The position numbers were made by a program, and so were the translations under genes. Shown one piece after another: positions 63,743 to 64,000 of a stretch of DNA of 64,000 bases. How positions within the stretch are numbered: the stretch's first letter is position 1; each line of letters opens with the position of its first letter. Location: contig CAJNDS010002084.1 of NCBI GenBank assembly GCA_905221605.1, positions 126,001 through 190,000 of the forward strand, written 5' to 3'. Source of the DNA: Symbiodinium natans. Its lineage: Eukaryota; Sar; Dinophyceae; Suessiales; Symbiodiniaceae. The notes beneath the pieces were generated by a model, which searched no databases, was not told the DNA's origin, and worked only from the letters and a program-made list of their open reading frames with translations.

Positions 63743-64000
63743 GAGATGATTAGTGCCCTTGAGCAGAAGAATCGTGATGAGTTGGGCAAGAAGGCTTTGG
63801 ATGGGTGCAGTCCAGACCGATGCAGACATTGCAAGACTCTGAAAGACTCTGATCCTGTGTTCTTTTTGAACCGTTGTGAGATCCCTGTCCCGCATCGGCA
63901 GTTGGATTTGCCTGTTGCATCTGCCGATCTTTTGTGCATGCATGCTGTGTTCCTGAAGCCAGGCCTTCTGCGACCAGGCAAGGGAACCAACATCGAAGAA
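63743..64000 (+). CDS. Unrecognised exon, open to the window edge
   Basis: After CTCCAG|G at 63742/63743 the plus strand is open for all remaining 86 codons. It starts EMISALEQKNRDELGKKALD, continues with a Cys cluster CSPDRCRHCKTLKD, then VFFLNRCEIPVPHRQLDLP and LLCMHAVFLKPGLL. Composition and the AG|G acceptor match the exons of the channel and P450 genes. Three Cys in CxxxxCxxC spacing might bind a metal. I do not recognise the family, and the rest lies beyond the window. Confidence 0.5.

Noticed and set aside
62184-64000. Reductase domain fused to the P450
   Set aside because: The P450 frame ends at 62181-62183 and no FMN- or NADPH-binding motif is seen downstream in the window.

Overview
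The window looks like nuclear DNA of a dinoflagellate, most likely in or near the Suessiales/Symbiodiniaceae. That is an inference from five traits. (1) Two recognisable genes only read through when many short introns are removed with mixed GT, GC and GA donors and acceptors of the form AG followed by G, a known dinoflagellate trait. (2) Degenerate TTTAGGG-type telomere-like tracts are scattered inside the window. (3) There is an algal-type Ty1/copia element. (4) Gene density is very low. (5) Microsatellites and foldback repeats are abundant. Most long open frames in the window are shadows of simple repeats and are not listed.

Layout. 0-24 kb is mostly non-coding. It holds a copy of a dispersed G-rich repeat (475-1085), weak exon candidates (1.8-2.7 kb), a 1.25 kb foldback element with telomere-like ends (2947-4200), an octamer satellite (10.44-10.68 kb), purine-rich arrays (17.5-18.0 kb), a 12-bp repeat (19.05 kb), a cluster of hairpins with GAA loops (19.3-19.5 kb) and an unrecognised candidate gene near 20.5-21.2 kb. 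24.4-35.5 kb is a G-rich minisatellite that contains a large palindrome and a 100-N assembly gap. A complete Ty1/copia retrotransposon (25304-33811) is inserted in it, with two 179-bp LTRs that look identical and a 5-bp target duplication GGGGT. 35.9-37.6 kb is a small four-exon coiled-coil gene. 39.35-39.87 kb is a second copy of the dispersed repeat.

48.1-52.6 kb is a twelve-exon gene for a single-domain voltage-gated cation channel with C-terminal EF-hands. Its ninth intron carries a 552-bp MITE-like element. 55.9-57.8 kb is decayed tandem repeats. 58.5-62.2 kb is a roughly fifteen-exon cytochrome P450 gene with all the diagnostic motifs after helix C. The last 258 bases are an open exon of an unrecognised gene that leaves the window.

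The most interesting object is the retrotransposon. Besides Gag, protease, integrase, reverse transcriptase and RNase H, its polyprotein contains a segment with the HxD...H...R signature of 2-oxoglutarate/Fe(II) dioxygenases (TET/JBP-like in layout). It also has a topoisomerase-type zinc ribbon and a degenerate Rossmann/C5-methyltransferase-like segment. If confirmed, one mobile element would carry relatives of both a DNA-base methylating and a DNA-base oxidising enzyme. The reading frame changes at least five times although the LTRs look identical, so this copy is either young and already defective, mobilised in trans, or affected by sequence errors.
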